Of a stretch of DNA of 64,000 nucleotides, positions 1 to 9,241 are shown piece by piece. Source of the stretch: Alphaproteobacteria bacterium (GTDB taxonomy: Bacteria > Pseudomonadota > Alphaproteobacteria > UBA9219 > RGZA01). Numbering within the stretch: position 1 is the stretch's first letter; each line of letters opens with the position of its first letter. The stretch spans positions 1 through 64,000 of the forward strand of contig JANRLI010000022.1 in the NCBI GenBank assembly GCA_033762625.1, written 5' to 3'. Position numbers and translations under genes: made by a program. Under the pieces are notes generated by a model. The model worked only from the letters and a program-made list of their open reading frames with translations. It ran no database searches and had not been told where the DNA came from.

Positions 1-182
1 TCGTGCTGGCGCTGGGCATGCAGGAAAAAGAGTTCACGGCAGCTGATGTATTTGAAGCCGCCGAGGTCGAAAGTACCTACCAAATTGAAAAATGGGGCAC
101 CGACATTGAACTCATCGCACGTAGAAACGGCATTGAGTTTGAGCTCAATGCCGTTGAACAATGGTTTAAATTACTTGATTAG
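1..182 (+). CDS. ATP12-family F1-ATPase assembly chaperone, C-terminal end (partial)
   Basis: An open frame enters from the left edge in frame 3 and stops with TAG at 180-182, giving the last 59 residues of a protein. The segment has the helical C-terminal pattern I associate with bacterial ATP12 chaperones, in which a motif like YQIEKWGTD (here following AAEVEST) is typical. ATP12 proteins help assemble the F1 alpha subunit in mitochondria and are common in Alphaproteobacteria. The gene runs convergently into the lipoprotein gene on the other strand and overlaps its stop by 4 bases. The assignment rests on a short tail only, so it could be another all-helical protein. Confidence 0.6.
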   Translation, partial: VLALGMQEKEFTAADVFEAAEVESTYQIEKWGTDIELIARRNGIEFELNAVEQWFKLLD

Positions 183-1042
183 TGCTTAGCAGGTGCCGCT
201 GGTGCGGTTGCTGCTGGAGCTGCGGCTGGTGCAGCGGCCTTTGCTTTGCGTTTCTTGTATTTCTTCTTCGCAGGCGCTGGTGCATCACCGTATTCAGCTT
301 CGTTGTTCGTTGGGGCAATACCCAATTCAGCTTGACGATGTTGACGGCTCACGCTGCGCAGTTGTGCGTAGAAATCCAACGAGCCTTTTTCCAAAGCATC
401 AAGAGCATCAAGGTACTTGGTGCGTTTATCCAGCGCATAAGCACCTGTGTTGGCGATGGTGTAGCGTACGCCAGTTGCCGTACCGCCGTAACCATCTGCA
501 ATGTAGCCCCAAGGCTGTGCCGCAGCGTCAACCGCAAAACCAACAGCATCACGTGGGTTAGATGGGCCAAGGATAGGCAATACAAGGTATGGGCCTTCTG
601 GCGCGCCCCAAACGTGCAGGGTTTGACCAAAGTCAGCTGCAACGGGTTTCAGGTCGCTTTCCGAACCCATATCAATCATACCGCCAAGACCTGCGGTTGA
701 GTTTACGAGGAAGCGGTTGAAGATTTTACCAGCATCAGTTGCACGGCCTTGCAACAGCGCGTTTGCCATACGAACAGGTTCGCCGGAGTTGTAAAGTACG
801 TTGCCAACGATGTCGCGAGCGAAATCGGGTACTACATAACGGTAAGCTTGTGCTGCTGGCTTCAGCAGGATGCGGTCAAGAACCTGATTGAACTCAAAAA
901 TCGTGCGGTTCATTGGTTCCAAAGGATCATTGTTGCGTTCGAATTCTGCACGTTCAGCAGGATCGGTTGGCGCAGTTGCGCAAGCTGATAAGCTCGCAAG
1001 CAAAAGTAATGCGGCAAGAGAAGCGAGAATTTTTGAAGACAT
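179..1042 (-). CDS. mlaA: MlaA (VacJ) outer-membrane lipoprotein
   Basis: The 287-residue product has a lipoprotein signal peptide ending in the lipobox LSAC (lipidated Cys21). The MlaA core follows, with the family phrases NDPLEPMNR near the N-terminus and GPYLVLPILGPSNPRD in the middle. MlaA sits in the outer membrane and removes phospholipids from its outer leaflet, passing them to the Mla retrograde pathway. The last 35 or so residues are an unusual Ala/Pro/Lys-rich tail (KKKYKKRKAKAAA), probably disordered. The next gene downstream of its transcription is absent, but the upstream neighbour is the HpnN-type RND exporter, a known partner of MlaA-like proteins in hopanoid and lipid transport clusters. 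About 109 bases separate the two genes. Confidence 0.93.
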   Translation of the reverse strand: MSSKILASLAALLLLASLSACATAPTDPAERAEFERNNDPLEPMNRTIFEFNQVLDRILLKPAAQAYRYVVPDFARDIVGNVLYNSGEPVRMANALLQGRATDAGKIFNRFLVNSTAGLGGMIDMGSESDLKPVAADFGQTLHVWGAPEGPYLVLPILGPSNPRDAVGFAVDAAAQPWGYIADGYGGTATGVRYTIANTGAYALDKRTKYLDALDALEKGSLDFYAQLRSVSRQHRQAELGIAPTNNEAEYGDAPAPAKKKYKKRKAKAAAPAAAPAATAPAAPAKH

Positions 1043-1151
1043 TGTGTGCAGCCTTAGAATTCGAAGTTTGAAAACGAGAAGTAGTCAGGTGGTGATGAGC
1101 AAATGTGGCAGAAAGAAGTTAGCGAGGGATTACCGTTGTACAACATTTTAA

Positions 1152-3719
1152 CTATTTAGACGATTTACCTAGCAAGACTGGCAAAAAGAATAAAGTCGTA
1201 AACAATACGTAAAACAACGACAGCGTTAATAAAAGTCCCATTGACGCAGTTCCGGGATGATTTGAAACCGAGAGTGACCCAAAAGCCACAAGGGCTGTTG
1301 CAGCGCTGAACAGTACCGCTTTGGCCATGCTCGACTGCAGTGGCTGGTCATTTCCCTGCCGCCAATACACTACAAAGTAGATAGAGTATGACACGCCAAG
1401 CCCAAGTAATAAGGGTAAGGCGATGATATTTGCAAAATTAATAGGCAGATGGATCAGCGAAGCTGTACCTAAAGTCAGCACTGAAGCAAGCACCAACGGG
1501 GCAAGAACAAACAGGGTATCACGGATTTTTTGCAACACTATCCACAGGAGGAAGAAGATCATGGCGATGGAATAAACCGCCGCCTCCACAAAGGCGCGTT
1601 TGATGGTGTTGGCTGATTCTTGGATAGAAATAGGCGCTCCCGTTGCTTCAGGAGCAATTTTTTTAATCGCGTTATAGAATCGGACCAGATTGTCTTCATC
1701 GCGAACATCGCCATTGGGCTTCACTTCAATGCGCGCGCGGCCATCGCTGGTTAGCCATTCGTTTTTCAAAACATCAGGCATGTCGTCAACCGTTACAGGT
1801 TTCTGCGCGAGGCGAGATCTAACATCATCCAGCATGTGCTGCATGGTTGCCTTGAAGATGGTGTGGATTGTCATGACCTTCGTATCATCGAGGGTCAGAA
1901 GTTGTTTCAAGTCCGCTATGACTGCGGCAGCATCAGGCCCCAAATCAGGATGCGCGCTAAGCTTCACCGCAAACTCTGCTGCAACACGCTTCAATTCGGC
2001 CGCATCAGGGTCTGGCTTAACTTCAGTGGGGTTGAGCGGTACAGCAAACAAATTGGCAGTATCCTGAATAAGTGCAATTTTTTCAGCCTGCTTTTCAGGA
2101 AGAAAAGAATTGATTGTCATAGCGCTCATGACTTCGGGAATAGCGCGCAATTGCTCTGCAAGCGCATCTGCGCTTGCCAAATCCTTACTTAAAATATCAA
2201 CGGTATAGGAATTAGTATCAGGGTCTTTCAGCAGCTCCAACGCGGTTGAAACGGATTCTGTTTTCGGATTTTTTAAATTCAGCGGATCAAAATCAAACCG
2301 CAAAAATGCGCATGCAGTAACTGCAATAACAAATAATACGGCAAAAGCCAGTAAGATTTCACGGCGATGGCGTTCCAAAAACGCATCGCTGGGCGCTGCC
2401 CATTTATACCCCATGGCTTCGGCTTCAGCGCCGGGTTTGATGAAATGGAGCAGGGCAGGAAGAAGGGTAATGTTCAGTGCGAAGGCAATCAGCATTCCGC
2501 TACCTGCAATCAATCCCAATTCTGCAACACCACGATACGATGTAGGGGTGAATGATAAAAATCCTGCTGCAGTGCTTAATGCCGCCAATAACAACGGCAC
2601 AGCAACTACCCATCCCGTGCGTTTCATCGCGCCAGCTAAATCAGGGATATGAAAACGCACATCGCGATAACGCACCCCAAACTGAATGCCAAAATCAACC
2701 GCAATGCCTGTAAACATAACAGCAAAAGCAACGGAGATAAGATTAAGTGACCCAACGGTCAGTAATGCAAAGGCGGTGGTAATGATTAGCCCTGAAACCA
2801 GCACAATAAAAATCGGAACAATCAACCGCCATGAACGCAGCGCCATAAACAGCAGCAGGCAAATCAGCGCAAAGGATGCAACCAGCGCCCATCCCATACC
2901 TTCGGAAATGCTCGAAAATTCCTCATCTGACAGTGCAACAGGCCCGGTGATGCGGATAGTTAAGTCATACTTTCTTTGCAAATCATGTTCGGCAATAAAG
3001 GCGCGGATGTAATTCGTCGCGTTTTCTCCTGGTGCTAGTGCCGCGTAATCAAGAACAGGCTGTGTAAGCACAAAACGGCGTAATTCAAATTTGCTGGCTT
3101 GTTCACCGGCCATGAAATAACGCCATGCATTTGCATTCGTTGGCTCGGCTAATGATTTCTGCATGGATAGATGCAGCCGTCGAAGCAGCGGCGCAATATC
3201 TTCTTTACTGGCTTGTCCTGCCGAAATGCCCATCAGCGTCAAATCAAGCAGCCCGAATACGCCACGCAGCGACGGATCAGCGGCCAGCGTTGCCAGCAAA
3301 GGCTGTGCTTTCGTCATTTGTTCCAGTATCATGGATAACGGTTCTTCAGAGACGAACAGGAAGCCGTTTTTTTCAAAGAACGCATTCGCGTCCAGACCAC
3401 GCACAGTCTTGAATAGTTCGGGCTTTGCACGCAGCGCTGCTGCAATTTCTTCTCCAGCGATCTGCGTGCTAACGCTGTCTTTGCCATCAATTACGATAGC
3501 CAACAAATCATCGCGCTGCGGGAATGCTTTTGAAAACGCAATTTCGCGCTGGCGCCAATCTACCTTGCTATCCAGCAAGCTAGTCACGTCAGTATTCATT
3601 TTAAAATGATTACTGACGTAAAAACCGGCACCTACAACCAGCAGGAGGTAAAATAAAACTACAGCCCACGCGCTTTTGCGTGAAACATCTACAACCGATG
3701 CGACTGAGTTTTCAATCAT
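1152..3719 (-). CDS. hpnN: MMPL/RND-family lipid transporter, HpnN-like
   Basis: The 855-residue protein has one N-terminal membrane helix (about residues 17-37), a large periplasmic domain, a block of five or six helices (about 280-430), a second periplasmic domain and a final helix block (about 715-850). This is the duplicated RND/MMPL architecture. The N-terminal periplasmic part (DVTSLLDSKVDWRQRE, FPQRDDLLAIVIDG) is the pattern of the hopanoid-associated transporter HpnN, which moves hopanoids to the outer membrane. The neighbouring mlaA fits a lipid-trafficking role. No hopanoid synthesis gene lies in the window, so the cargo is inferred from family only. The start at 3719 is the first Met before the hydrophobic helix. 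Confidence 0.85.
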   Translation of the reverse strand: MIENSVASVVDVSRKSAWAVVLFYLLLVVGAGFYVSNHFKMNTDVTSLLDSKVDWRQREIAFSKAFPQRDDLLAIVIDGKDSVSTQIAGEEIAAALRAKPELFKTVRGLDANAFFEKNGFLFVSEEPLSMILEQMTKAQPLLATLAADPSLRGVFGLLDLTLMGISAGQASKEDIAPLLRRLHLSMQKSLAEPTNANAWRYFMAGEQASKFELRRFVLTQPVLDYAALAPGENATNYIRAFIAEHDLQRKYDLTIRITGPVALSDEEFSSISEGMGWALVASFALICLLLFMALRSWRLIVPIFIVLVSGLIITTAFALLTVGSLNLISVAFAVMFTGIAVDFGIQFGVRYRDVRFHIPDLAGAMKRTGWVVAVPLLLAALSTAAGFLSFTPTSYRGVAELGLIAGSGMLIAFALNITLLPALLHFIKPGAEAEAMGYKWAAPSDAFLERHRREILLAFAVLFVIAVTACAFLRFDFDPLNLKNPKTESVSTALELLKDPDTNSYTVDILSKDLASADALAEQLRAIPEVMSAMTINSFLPEKQAEKIALIQDTANLFAVPLNPTEVKPDPDAAELKRVAAEFAVKLSAHPDLGPDAAAVIADLKQLLTLDDTKVMTIHTIFKATMQHMLDDVRSRLAQKPVTVDDMPDVLKNEWLTSDGRARIEVKPNGDVRDEDNLVRFYNAIKKIAPEATGAPISIQESANTIKRAFVEAAVYSIAMIFFLLWIVLQKIRDTLFVLAPLVLASVLTLGTASLIHLPINFANIIALPLLLGLGVSYSIYFVVYWRQGNDQPLQSSMAKAVLFSAATALVAFGSLSVSNHPGTASMGLLLTLSLFYVLFTTLFFLPVLLGKSSK

Positions 3720-3742
3720 GCCCTGTAAATTATACGAGTGAA

Positions 3743-4165
3743 TTATCCAACGAGTTCAATGCCGCTAAAGAAGTATGCAATTTCAATTGCTGCATTTTCT
3801 TCGCTATCCGAACCGTGAACGGAATTGGCTTCAATCGATTCAGCAAATTCCTTACGGATGGTGCCTGGGGCAGCGTTTGCTGGGTTGGTTGCGCCCATGA
3901 TGTCACGGTTCTTGGCAACGGCATTTTCACCTTCCAAAACCTGCACTACTACTGGGCCGGAAATCATGAAGCTGCACAGATCGTTGAAAAATGGGCGTGC
4001 CTTGTGAACGCCGTAAAATGCTTCGGCTTGCGCTTTGGTCATATGAATGCGTTTGCTTGCGATAATACGCAGGCCTGCTTCTTCAAACTTCGCGGCAATT
4101 TTGCCGGTGAGGTTGCGTTTGGTTGCGTCAGGTTTGATGATTGAAAATGTACGTTGGATAGCCAT
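3743..4165 (-). CDS. ndk: Nucleoside diphosphate kinase
   Basis: The 140-residue length and sequence are those of a standard bacterial Ndk. The phosphate-binding N-terminus reads [14 protein letters not shown], and the catalytic histidine is His117 in NSVHGSD. The enzyme transfers the gamma phosphate from ATP to NDPs and dNDPs through a phospho-His intermediate. A GGAG ribosome-binding site precedes the start. A likely promoter lies about 35-65 bases upstream, so ndk is probably transcribed alone or as the tail of the SDR transcript. Confidence 0.98.
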   Translation of the reverse strand: MAIQRTFSIIKPDATKRNLTGKIAAKFEEAGLRIIASKRIHMTKAQAEAFYGVHKARPFFNDLCSFMISGPVVVQVLEGENAVAKNRDIMGATNPANAAPGTIRKEFAESIEANSVHGSDSEENAAIEIAYFFSGIELVG

Positions 4166-4200
4166 GAGTAACTCCGGAAGAACTATAATTATGTGGGTGC

Positions 4201-4229
4201 TTTATAGACAGGCTTCAGGGCTTGCGCAA
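4201..4229 (-). promoter_or_regulatory. Putative ndk promoter
   Basis: Reading the minus strand, TTGCGC (4229-4224) and TATAAA (4206-4201) are separated by exactly 17 bases. Transcription would start about 30 bases before the ndk ATG. The -10 element is good and the -35 element matches only three of six consensus bases, so this is a plausible but unproven sigma-70 promoter. Confidence 0.4.
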
Positions 4230-4251
4230 GCGTGCGATCATTCGCTCGGTG

Positions 4252-5025
4252 TTATTGCTTGAATGCTGGTTTTTTTGGCAGTTTCGTCAGGAGCGGATCT
4301 GTCCAGCTAGGCGGCAATACGCCCAGTAGCCATGCAGCAAATGCCGTGGGCCACGGGAATGCAATCCGCGCTTCATTACGCGCCAACCCCTTCACGATAA
4401 TGTGGGCAGCTTTTGTCGCATCCATCATAAACGGCATGGGGAAGTCGTTCACAGCCGTCATTGGCGTTTCGATATAACCGGGGCAAATTACATTTATTTT
4501 GATGCCCCATTTGGCGTATTCACCGCGTAATGCTTCGCCATATAACCGCACTGCTGCTTTACTTGCACAGTAGGCAGGTGCACTGGGAAAGCCACGAAAG
4601 CCAGCAAGCGAAGCCATAATGGCAATTTGTCCGCTGCGGCGATTTTGCATGCGGGGGATGATGGGGTGGATGGTGTTTAAAACACCATCCAGGTTTGTTC
4701 CAAAAATAGCGCGTGCTTGCTGTTCGCTTTCGCCTGCGCCAAATGTTCCGGCAGAAATTCCGGCATTTGCAATGAGCAAATCAATCGGTTTTTCCTCATC
4801 GGCCTTTATCAGCATTGCTTTTAAATTATCCTGCTGCGTTACATCAACAACGCCAACCCAAATTTGCGCGCCGGTGCTGGCAAGTGATGCAGCAATCGCA
4901 TCAAGCTTGTCTTTGCGTCGCCCCAATAGCCCGATGCGGATGCCGGCGCGTGCATAGGCCCGGGCAAGAGATTCGCCAATACCGCTGGATGCGCCAGTAA
5001 TAACGATATGTTGTGGTAATTGCAT
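4252..5025 (-). CDS. Short-chain dehydrogenase/reductase (SDR), substrate unknown
   Basis: This is a 257-residue classical SDR. The NAD(P)-binding motif TGASSGIGESLA lies at residues 10-21, the NAG motif (IANAGIS) near 87, and the catalytic Ser (IMASLAG) and YxxxK (YCASK) near residues 137-156. The C-terminal quarter (VLPPSWTDPLLTKLPKKP) is typical of the SDRs often annotated as short-chain oxidoreductases of lipid or ketone substrates, but the sequence does not reveal the substrate. The start codon lies close to the divergent gmk gene; the two leave almost no intergenic space. Confidence 0.88.
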   Translation of the reverse strand: MQLPQHIVITGASSGIGESLARAYARAGIRIGLLGRRKDKLDAIAASLASTGAQIWVGVVDVTQQDNLKAMLIKADEEKPIDLLIANAGISAGTFGAGESEQQARAIFGTNLDGVLNTIHPIIPRMQNRRSGQIAIMASLAGFRGFPSAPAYCASKAAVRLYGEALRGEYAKWGIKINVICPGYIETPMTAVNDFPMPFMMDATKAAHIIVKGLARNEARIAFPWPTAFAAWLLGVLPPSWTDPLLTKLPKKPAFKQ

Positions 5026-5055
5026 GACCGCCCTAAACGCGTTATGAAAGATGCC

Positions 5056-5706
5056 ATGACATCAACCTATTCTTTCGGCGAAATCAAGCGCCGCGGTTTA
5101 ATGCTGGTCCTTTCATCTCCTTCGGGCGCAGGAAAGACCACCATCAGTCGCGCCATTCTGCAATCCGACCCTAACGTGAACATGTCTATTTCTTGCACCA
5201 CGCGCAAAAAGCGTCCCGGTGAAGTGGCGGGGGTGGATTATCATTTCACCACGCAGGAAGACTTCAATCTGATGATCAATCGCGGGCAGTTTCTGGAATA
5301 TGCGCAGGTATTTGGCAATATGTATGGCACGCCCAAGGAACCGGTTGATTTAACGCTTCATGCCGGTGGTGATGTATTGTTCGATATTGATTGGCAAGGC
5401 ACACAGCAGCTTAAAGAAAAAGCGCGCGAAGATTTGGTCAGCGTGTTTATCCTTCCGCCATCCTCCAAGGAACTGGAGCGCCGTTTGATTGCGCGTGCGC
5501 AAGATGAAGATGCGGAGATTAAAAGCCGCATGGCCAAAGCCGCGGATGAAATGAGCCATTGGGCTGAATATGATTATGTGATTGTAAATAACGATATTTC
5601 TGAATCAGTCGCCAAGGTGCGTTCAATTTTGGAAAGCGAGCGTTTAAAACGCCGCCGTCAGGAAGGCTTATCGGATTTCGTCAAGCGCTTACAAGATGGC
5701 CTATAA
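5056..5706 (+). CDS. gmk: Guanylate kinase
   Basis: The enzyme phosphorylates GMP to GDP using ATP. The P-loop SSPSGAGKTT and the GMP-binding region (SCTTRKKRPGE, then GVDYHF) are both present, as is the lid region rich in Arg. I place the start at 5056 (MTSTYSFGE; 216 residues) because GAAAG lies just upstream and the length suits the family. In-frame ATGs at 5044 and 5020 would add 4 or 12 residues, the latter overlapping the start of the divergent SDR gene. The upstream neighbour in many Alphaproteobacteria is a YicC gene, which is missing here. Confidence 0.95.
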   Translation: MTSTYSFGEIKRRGLMLVLSSPSGAGKTTISRAILQSDPNVNMSISCTTRKKRPGEVAGVDYHFTTQEDFNLMINRGQFLEYAQVFGNMYGTPKEPVDLTLHAGGDVLFDIDWQGTQQLKEKAREDLVSVFILPPSSKELERRLIARAQDEDAEIKSRMAKAADEMSHWAEYDYVIVNNDISESVAKVRSILESERLKRRRQEGLSDFVKRLQDGL

Positions 5707-5707
5707 G

Positions 5708-6034
5708 TTATCCTGTCGGAATGCAGCTGATTAGTTTTTGAAGCGCGGCATTGTTGTTAATCATCGAATCTGATGACCGAACTAATCCGCCAGCAGAATT
5801 ACGGACGTTGGTTCCTGCAAAATATTGCGGCGATGCGCCAGGAATTGAAGAAGGCACTTCACGTGCAACCATCTCATGCTGCAAGCCATCCGTGCCAAGA
5901 TAGGTTCCCTTGGCAACAGTTTCACCTTGTTGTGGAAAGGATTGAATGTCTGCATGTGTTCCTGCCATCATCGCTGGCATATTAAAGCCAACGATTTTTG
6001 CTGCATCGACAATGCATTGATATTCTTTGCTCAT
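5708..6034 (-). CDS. Small hypothetical protein
   Basis: I do not recognise this 108-residue protein. It begins MSKEYQCIVDAAK, lacks a signal peptide or membrane segment, and is rich in Gly, Ser, Asn and Ala with two Cys (one near each end). It has a purine-rich AGGCAG sequence 5 bases before the start. It ends one base after the convergent gmk gene and has about 80 bases to rsmA on the same strand. It may be a lineage-specific gene; a coding call is supported by an intact frame filling the gap between gmk and rsmA. Confidence 0.6.
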   Translation of the reverse strand: MSKEYQCIVDAAKIVGFNMPAMMAGTHADIQSFPQQGETVAKGTYLGTDGLQHEMVAREVPSSIPGASPQYFAGTNVRNSAGGLVRSSDSMINNNAALQKLISCIPTG

Positions 6035-6115
6035 ACACTGCCTATATATTAGGTCAGCGTATTCTAAATGCGGACGGTAAATGACATATAAACAATTATG
6101 GTTAACGCAAAAAAA

Positions 6116-6928
6116 CTACGTTATTATCTTGGTCAGCCTCACAAAATCATCGACGCTTAATTCCTCTGCCCGTGCTTCGGGTTTGATTTTTGCTTTGGCA
6201 AAATGATCATCCGTCAATTGGCCTTTGAAAATACTGCGCAGCATTTTGCGGCGTTGGCCAAATGCTTCCTTTGTAACATTTTCAAATGCTTCGATGCTGA
6301 CGGGGTATTTGGTTTTCTTTGGCCGCAATACCACAACCGCACTATCAATTTTAGGCGGCGGGGTAAAGGCGCGTGCGGGAATGGTAAAAGCATATTCCAC
6401 ATCGCAGCAATATTGGCACAGGACACTTAGCCGTCCATAGGCTTTGCTACCAATTTTTGCGGTAATACGTTCTGCAACTTCCTTTTGGAACATCAGTGCC
6501 ATGAATTCGTATTCTTGTGCACGGTGCAGCCAATTCACCAATAACAATGTCCCAATGTTATAGGGAAGATTGGCAAGGACTGCGCGCGGCGCTGGCGTTA
6601 TCTCCACAGGGTCAATTTCCAGTGCATCTGCGTTGATGATGCGCAGGCGGCCATCTGTATCATCTACCAGTGGCTGTAATGCGTCGATAAACCTGTCGTC
6701 GCGTTCAATCGCAATAATATGTTTGGCAGGGCTTTCAATCAATGCGCGGGTTAATCCGCCGGGACCTGGCCCGATTTCAATTGCAGTGATACCAGTTAAA
6801 TTTCCTGCTTCGCGTACAAGCCGCCGCGTTAAATTCAAATCGAGCAGGAAATGCTGGCCCAGACTTTTTTTTGCCTTCAAATCATGCTTGGCAATAACTT
6901 CACGAAGGGGCGGCTGTTCTTTACTCAT
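6116..6928 (-). CDS. rsmA: 16S rRNA dimethyladenosine transferase RsmA (KsgA)
   Basis: The 270-residue product matches KsgA/RsmA, which dimethylates two adjacent adenosines in the 3'-end hairpin of 16S rRNA during late 30S assembly. Visible motifs are the family opening KKSLGQHFLLD, the SAM site IEIGPGPGGLTRAL and the catalytic NLPYNI. The C-terminal helical RNA-binding domain is complete. Its start overlaps the stop of pdxA by four bases (ATGA), so the two are translationally coupled. The order surA-pdxA-rsmA is conserved widely in Proteobacteria. Confidence 0.97.
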   Translation of the reverse strand: MSKEQPPLREVIAKHDLKAKKSLGQHFLLDLNLTRRLVREAGNLTGITAIEIGPGPGGLTRALIESPAKHIIAIERDDRFIDALQPLVDDTDGRLRIINADALEIDPVEITPAPRAVLANLPYNIGTLLLVNWLHRAQEYEFMALMFQKEVAERITAKIGSKAYGRLSVLCQYCCDVEYAFTIPARAFTPPPKIDSAVVVLRPKKTKYPVSIEAFENVTKEAFGQRRKMLRSIFKGQLTDDHFAKAKIKPEARAEELSVDDFVRLTKIIT

Positions 6929-7995
6929 GCTTTTACGGTTTTATAAGCTGCGCGTGCAATCGCCAACCCTTCCGCGCGTTTTAATGCTGCGATAAGGCTT
7001 GCGGGGTCGGCAACGCCTTTCCCAGCTATATCAAATGCTGTGCCATGGTCGGGTGATGTGCGTACAATCGGCAAGCCCAGCGTGATATTCACGCCGCCAT
7101 GAAAATCTAGTGTTTTTATGGGAATAAGTCCTTGGTCATGATAAAGGCATATCGCGCAGTCGTACTGCGCGCGCGCGTTTTTGTGAAACATGGTGTCCGC
7201 TGGATGCGGGCCAGATATATCAATGCCTCGCTCGCGCAACTGCTCAATCGCGGGTATAATAATTTCAATTTCTTCAAGACCCATCGCGCCGTGTTCCCCC
7301 GCATGCGGGTTCAATGCGGCAATCGCAATGCGCGGTTTGGCAATGCCAAACATGTGGCGTAATGAACGCTCAACGGTAAGCGTTTGGTTTACAATCAAAC
7401 TGGTGGTGATTTTATCTATCGCATCTTTGAGGGACACATGAATGGTGGAAAGCGCCACGCGCAACGTATCAATTTCCAGCATCATCACCGTGGCTTTTGT
7501 CGTATTGCACAGGCTTGTCAGGTATTCCGTATGCCCCGCAAAACCAAATCCGGATTGATAGAGTGTGCTTTTATGAATGGGCAACGTGACGATTGCGCTG
7601 GCATCTCCATCCATCACGAACTTGGTTGCGATTTTGATGCTGTCTAATACCGCGCCCGCATTGGCGGGGTCGGCTATGCCGGGTTTTACTTCCGTCTCCA
7701 ATTCCAAAGGATAAACGGGTAGCGCGCGGTTGAATACAGCATTGGCCTGTGATGGATGCTCGATTTTCTCAACGGGCACAAACATGTTCAGGGCCTTGGC
7801 TTGTGCATCGGTGAATTCAGGGTCACCGACCAAGAAGAATGGCGGGATGTGCGTGTTGCGCCGAGCAAGCCAGCTTTTGAACAACACTTCAGCGCCAATA
7901 CCAGCAGGCTCACCCATGCTGACGCTGATGGGTTTCTGGTTTGATGGCGCTAGAGGTTTTGGTTTAAAGAATGCTTTTATCTGGTCAAACATCAT
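6925..7995 (-). CDS. pdxA: 4-hydroxythreonine-4-phosphate dehydrogenase
   Basis: PdxA oxidises and decarboxylates 4-phosphohydroxy-L-threonine in DXP-dependent pyridoxal phosphate synthesis. The 356-residue protein shows the early motif SVMGEPAGIGAE-like sequence (SVSMGEPAGIGAEV), the GHTEYLT metal-ligand histidine region, LNPHAGEHG and the C-terminal YHDQGLIPIK and TSPDHGTAFDIAG motifs. It starts with about 20 extra residues before the usual first strand. It overlaps surA by four bases upstream and rsmA by four bases downstream. Confidence 0.97.
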   Translation of the reverse strand: MMFDQIKAFFKPKPLAPSNQKPISVSMGEPAGIGAEVLFKSWLARRNTHIPPFFLVGDPEFTDAQAKALNMFVPVEKIEHPSQANAVFNRALPVYPLELETEVKPGIADPANAGAVLDSIKIATKFVMDGDASAIVTLPIHKSTLYQSGFGFAGHTEYLTSLCNTTKATVMMLEIDTLRVALSTIHVSLKDAIDKITTSLIVNQTLTVERSLRHMFGIAKPRIAIAALNPHAGEHGAMGLEEIEIIIPAIEQLRERGIDISGPHPADTMFHKNARAQYDCAICLYHDQGLIPIKTLDFHGGVNITLGLPIVRTSPDHGTAFDIAGKGVADPASLIAALKRAEGLAIARAAYKTVKA

Positions 7996-9224
7996 TCACG
8001 CATTTCAATAGAGGCAGAGCGTTGCAAATCACGCAGCAGGCGGCGCGCCTGTAATTCCAGCTTTTCATTGCCTAATGATGCGAGGATGGTGTTACGGTCA
8101 GCTCCGCTATCATTGCGTTCGCATACATATAGTAAAATGGCATAGCCATTCTTTTCCATCGCTGTGCTGGGTTCATTCAAGGGCAGGCTTTGCGCCAATT
8201 TGGCAAGCCAGGGTGGCAATTCGCCAATCCGTTTTTCGCCTAAATCGGCTGTTGTCCAATCTTGATATTGGCCAATACGTGAGGTAAGCGCACTGCATGA
8301 TGCAACGCTTTGCCGGAAGCGGTCAATTTCGCCTTGTACGCTAGCCATAGTGCGGCCTTGTAATGCAAAATTGGCTTGGCGCATGTGCACTTCAATCGCG
8401 CGTGGGTCAACCGCGCTAATAATGCGTTCCTGTTTCTTTGCCAAAATATGAAACCCGTCTGGCATACGAATGGGCGGTGAAACATTTCCAACTGCGATTG
8501 CCTGCGCGGCTTTATCCATATCGCCGCCTAACTGTCCTGGTTGTATCCATCCCAAATCGCCGCCATTCAATGCGCCAGTGCCTTTCGAGAATTGCTGCGC
8601 AATCACGTTAAACGGCGTGCCGTTTTTCATGCGTTCAATCAAACTCATGGCCAGTTCCTGAACCTTAGGTTCATCGGCTGGATTATCGACATTCAGAAAA
8701 ATTTCCGCCATCAGGTATTCGGGCTTACCTTCATTTGCTTTAATGCGTTCCAGAACGGCGCTGACCTCGTCATCGCCAACTTCAACTTGCGGGCGGAGCT
8801 GGCGTTGAATAACACGCGTCCACATTAGCGTTGCTTTAATCTGGTCAACCAGCGTTTGCTTTGGAACATTACCCTGCGCCAGCATTGCGGTCATGTCATC
8901 CGCTGTCATGCGATTTTGCTTGGCGATGGATGCAATTGCGGTTTCGACTTCTGCATTGGTTGCATCAATGCCGCTGTGCTTGGCTTCCTGCGTTTGCAGC
9001 TTTTCTTCAATCAGGTTCTTGATAACGCGTTCACGTACGCTTTTGCTATTTGCTTCGTTGCGCTCCAACCCGGAGCTTAGGAAAATAAGTCCCATTCGGT
9101 CTTCGACATCGGCATTGGTGATCGCCTCATCATTTACTACTACCACAATGCGCGTGTCTTCCGCATGCACGGGCAGGGTAATGAACAAACAAAACACAAC
9201 TGTTAAAAGCTTGAATATCATCAT
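7992..9224 (-). CDS. surA: SurA-type periplasmic chaperone/peptidyl-prolyl isomerase
   Basis: The 410-residue protein has a signal peptide (to about LPVHAED), a SurA N-terminal chaperone domain (about residues 25-150) and one recognisable parvulin domain (about 170-275, with GGDLGWIQPGQLGGDMD and the closing GFHILAKKQ). The remaining C-terminal region may be a degenerate second parvulin module. SurA escorts outer-membrane proteins across the periplasm to the Bam complex. The position directly upstream of pdxA and near lptF/lptG is the normal envelope-biogenesis context. Confidence 0.94.
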   Translation of the reverse strand: MMIFKLLTVVFCLFITLPVHAEDTRIVVVVNDEAITNADVEDRMGLIFLSSGLERNEANSKSVRERVIKNLIEEKLQTQEAKHSGIDATNAEVETAIASIAKQNRMTADDMTAMLAQGNVPKQTLVDQIKATLMWTRVIQRQLRPQVEVGDDEVSAVLERIKANEGKPEYLMAEIFLNVDNPADEPKVQELAMSLIERMKNGTPFNVIAQQFSKGTGALNGGDLGWIQPGQLGGDMDKAAQAIAVGNVSPPIRMPDGFHILAKKQERIISAVDPRAIEVHMRQANFALQGRTMASVQGEIDRFRQSVASCSALTSRIGQYQDWTTADLGEKRIGELPPWLAKLAQSLPLNEPSTAMEKNGYAILLYVCERNDSGADRNTILASLGNEKLELQARRLLRDLQRSASIEMRE

Positions 9225-9241
9225 TACTTTTTAAAAACCAT

